Part shown: piece by piece, positions 42,023 through 43,506 of the stretch
Layout: each line of letters begins with the position of its first letter
How positions within the stretch are numbered: the first letter of the stretch is position 1
Assembly (NCBI GenBank): GCA_902825775.1
Contig: CADECF010000020.1
Coordinates: 1-43,506 of the forward strand
Source: an uncultured Lysobacteraceae bacterium
Lineage (GTDB): Bacteria > Pseudomonadota > Gammaproteobacteria > Xanthomonadales > Xanthomonadaceae
Length of the DNA: 43,506 nucleotides
Direction of reading: 5' to 3'
The notes under the pieces: model-generated
What the model was told of the DNA's origin: nothing
Seen by the model: only the letters and a program-made list of their open reading frames with translations
Databases searched by the model: none
Position numbers and translations under genes: made by a program

Positions 42023-43506
42023 CGACCATAAGCATTGGTTCCCTCTATCTTATGCGCAGCGCAGCCGTTGGTTCATGTACCAATGGACTCCGCAGCGGCA
42101 AGGGCAGCACAACAATATCTTCGTCACCAGACTGAGCGGCTCGCTGGACGAGACTGCGTTGTCTGTCGCGTTGCGCTCGTTGGCCGAGCGCCATCCGATG
42201 TTGCGCTCGCGCTTCGCCGAGGACGCGGGGCAACCGCGACAAAGCGTCGATTTCGCGCCCGAGGTGCCACTGACCCGCACTGATGCGTCGCGGTGGAGCC
42301 AAGCAGATCTGCGCGTTCGCGTGCACGAGGATGCGTTGTGTTCTTTCGACCTGCGACATGGGCCACCGATCCGCGCCCATTTGTACCGCTGCAGCGCCGA
42401 TGAGGCGGTGTTTTGCTTGAGCATGGATCATCTCGTAAGCGATGGATGGTCTTATTGGCGACTGCTCGCGGAGTTAGGCAGTCGTCTATCGGGCGAAGTG
42501 GCCGGGCCGACAATCTCGACTTGCTATGAAGAATATGTCGCGTGGCAGCAGAATTGGATCGGCGGCGCCGATGCTCGGCGCCAACTTAATCACTGGCGAC
42601 ATGCTCTTTCCGGCGACCTGCCGGCTCTGCGTTTGTCATTCGCGGAACGACCCTCGTCGGCTCAGAGTGCGCGCGCATTCGTCCGACTCGATATACCAGC
42701 CAAGCGCATGCGTGGCTTGCGCGCTCTGGCCGGGCGTCATGCCGGGACGCTGTTCACATGCTTGCTGACCGCCTACCAAATCGCGCTGCATCGCCATACC
42801 ATGCAGGACGACATCATTGTCGGTTGTCCGATGCCGGCTCGTGGCTTGGGCGAATGGGATGAGGTGATCGGCGACTTCGTCAATATCGTCGCCCTACGTA
42901 CACGATTCGACGATGACTGCGAACTGGGGGAGGTGCTGCGCCGTGTGCGCGCTACTGCGTTCCAGGGTATGGCCCATCAAGACTATCCGTTCGCGGCGTT
43001 GCTAGAACATCTACGTGTGCCGCGTACGGACGGACATCCGGTGTTCCAAGCGTTGTTCGCGTTCCAGAAAGCGCGCTTCGACGCTGGGTTGCATAGGCTC
43101 TGGAGTGAGGACGACGACGTGGCCCCAGAGCTGCGTTGGGGCGAACTGTCGCTGTCCTCCTTTCCAATACATCAGCACGTCGGCATGGATGGCATCGCGC
43201 TCAGTCTGCAGGTCATCGAACTAGGCAACACGATGCGATGCGATTTCGGTTTTGACGCGGGACAGCTTGACGAAGTAGCCGTGGAGCGTTTTGTCGCCAG
43301 TTTCGACACTTTGCTCGAAAGCATGGCCACGGTCTCTTCCACGACTTCGGTGACCACGTTGCCAATCCTGACGCCGGCATGGCGCGAGCGGCTTCTCAAT
43401 GGTTTCAACGACACGTTCACGCACTACGAAGCCGCCTCGCTGGTACATCGCTTGTTCGAGGAGCAGGTCCGGCGCGACGGGGCGGCGATCGCGTTGGAAG
43501 ACGAGA
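42012..43506 (+). CDS. Nonribosomal peptide synthetase, N-terminal condensation domain and start of adenylation domain (3' truncated by window)
   Basis: The frame stays open to the last base. From ATG 42012 the first residues (KHWFPLSYAQRSRWFM) are core C1 of a condensation domain. The active-site motif is D-H-L-V-S-D-G (residues 139-145) in place of HHxxxDG: the first His is Asp, the catalytic second His140 is kept. Later cores are IVGCPMPARG, GDFVNIVALRT and HQDYPFAALLEHLRV, then HPVFQALFAFQ. After about residue 455 the linker and A-domain start (FNDTFTHYEAASLVHRLFEEQ) appear. A condensation domain opening the first module after FAAL and ACP is expected to be of the starter type that takes a fatty acyl group. 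Confidence 0.93.
   Translation, partial: MNRNDHKHWFPLSYAQRSRWFMYQWTPQRQGQHNNIFVTRLSGSLDETALSVALRSLAERHPMLRSRFAEDAGQPRQSVDFAPEVPLTRTDASRWSQADLRVRVHEDALCSFDLRHGPPIRAHLYRCSADEAVFCLSMDHLVSDGWSYWRLLAELGSRLSGEVAGPTISTCYEEYVAWQQNWIGGADARRQLNHWRHALSGDLPALRLSFAERPSSAQSARAFVRLDIPAKRMRGLRALAGRHAGTLFTCLLTAYQIALHRHTMQDDIIVGCPMPARGLGEWDEVIGDFVNIVALRTRFDDDCELGEVLRRVRATAFQGMAHQDYPFAALLEHLRVPRTDGHPVFQALFAFQKARFDAGLHRLWSEDDDVAPELRWGELSLSSFPIHQHVGMDGIALSLQVIELGNTMRCDFGFDAGQLDEVAVERFVASFDTLLESMATVSSTTSVTTLPILTPAWRERLLNGFNDTFTHYEAASLVHRLFEEQVRRDGAAIALEDE

Overview
The window looks like a chromosomal segment of a high-GC gammaproteobacterium of the Xanthomonadaceae/Lysobacter type. This is an inference from three things: high GC with strong G/C third positions over 1-21 kb, the rarA-crcB neighbourhood, and REP-like inverted repeats of the kind common in Xanthomonadaceae and pseudomonads. 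No rRNA, tRNA or CRISPR array was seen.

1-21 kb is backbone-like. It starts with the 3' part of rarA and crcB, followed by two secreted beta-propeller proteins in convergent orientation, a CadC-like winged-helix/TPR regulator, and two small membrane proteins. A five-gene operon (9702-13677) then matches the D-E-F layout of the Pseudomonas Fap functional-amyloid system: two exported substrate-like proteins (one with a silk-like Gly/Ala-rich core), a C39 peptidase (FapD-like), a FapE-like protein and a coiled-coil plus beta-barrel porin (FapF-like). Next come an M28 aminopeptidase, an arginase-family enzyme, small membrane proteins (DUF305, DoxX), a lipocalin-like protein divergent from a LysR regulator, a GFA-type protein and a Tat-exported serine hydrolase.

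21-34 kb is accessory. It holds a gene interrupted by a frameshift at an A6 run, a zinc-ribbon plus two-TM gene pair, an orphan 329-aa protein, and a four-gene transposition operon (24559-29613). The operon encodes a TnsA-like protein that appears to have lost its nuclease motifs, a DDE transposase (TnsB/TniA), an AAA+ regulator (TnsC/TniB) and a zinc-finger target selector (TniQ/TnsD). All junctions overlap by 1-4 bases. Next to it lies a cargo or defence-island zone: a fused HNH-ABC ATPase whose Walker A lysine is glutamate, an XRE regulator with a palindromic operator, two small genes, and the decayed remains of a DNA-phosphorothioation-associated methyltransferase abutting a truncated XRE gene.

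34-43.5 kb is the left part of a nonribosomal lipopeptide gene cluster. A flavin/NAD(P)H reductase and a TonB-dependent receptor are on the minus strand. Divergent from them is an operon with homoserine O-acyltransferase, homoserine dehydrogenase, fatty acyl-AMP ligase, a stand-alone acyl carrier protein and an NRPS that begins with a condensation domain and runs off the window. The inferred logic is that a fatty acid is activated by the ligase, loaded on the carrier protein and passed to the first condensation domain, while the two homoserine enzymes supply a homoserine-derived building block and the receptor handles uptake of the product or a related compound.
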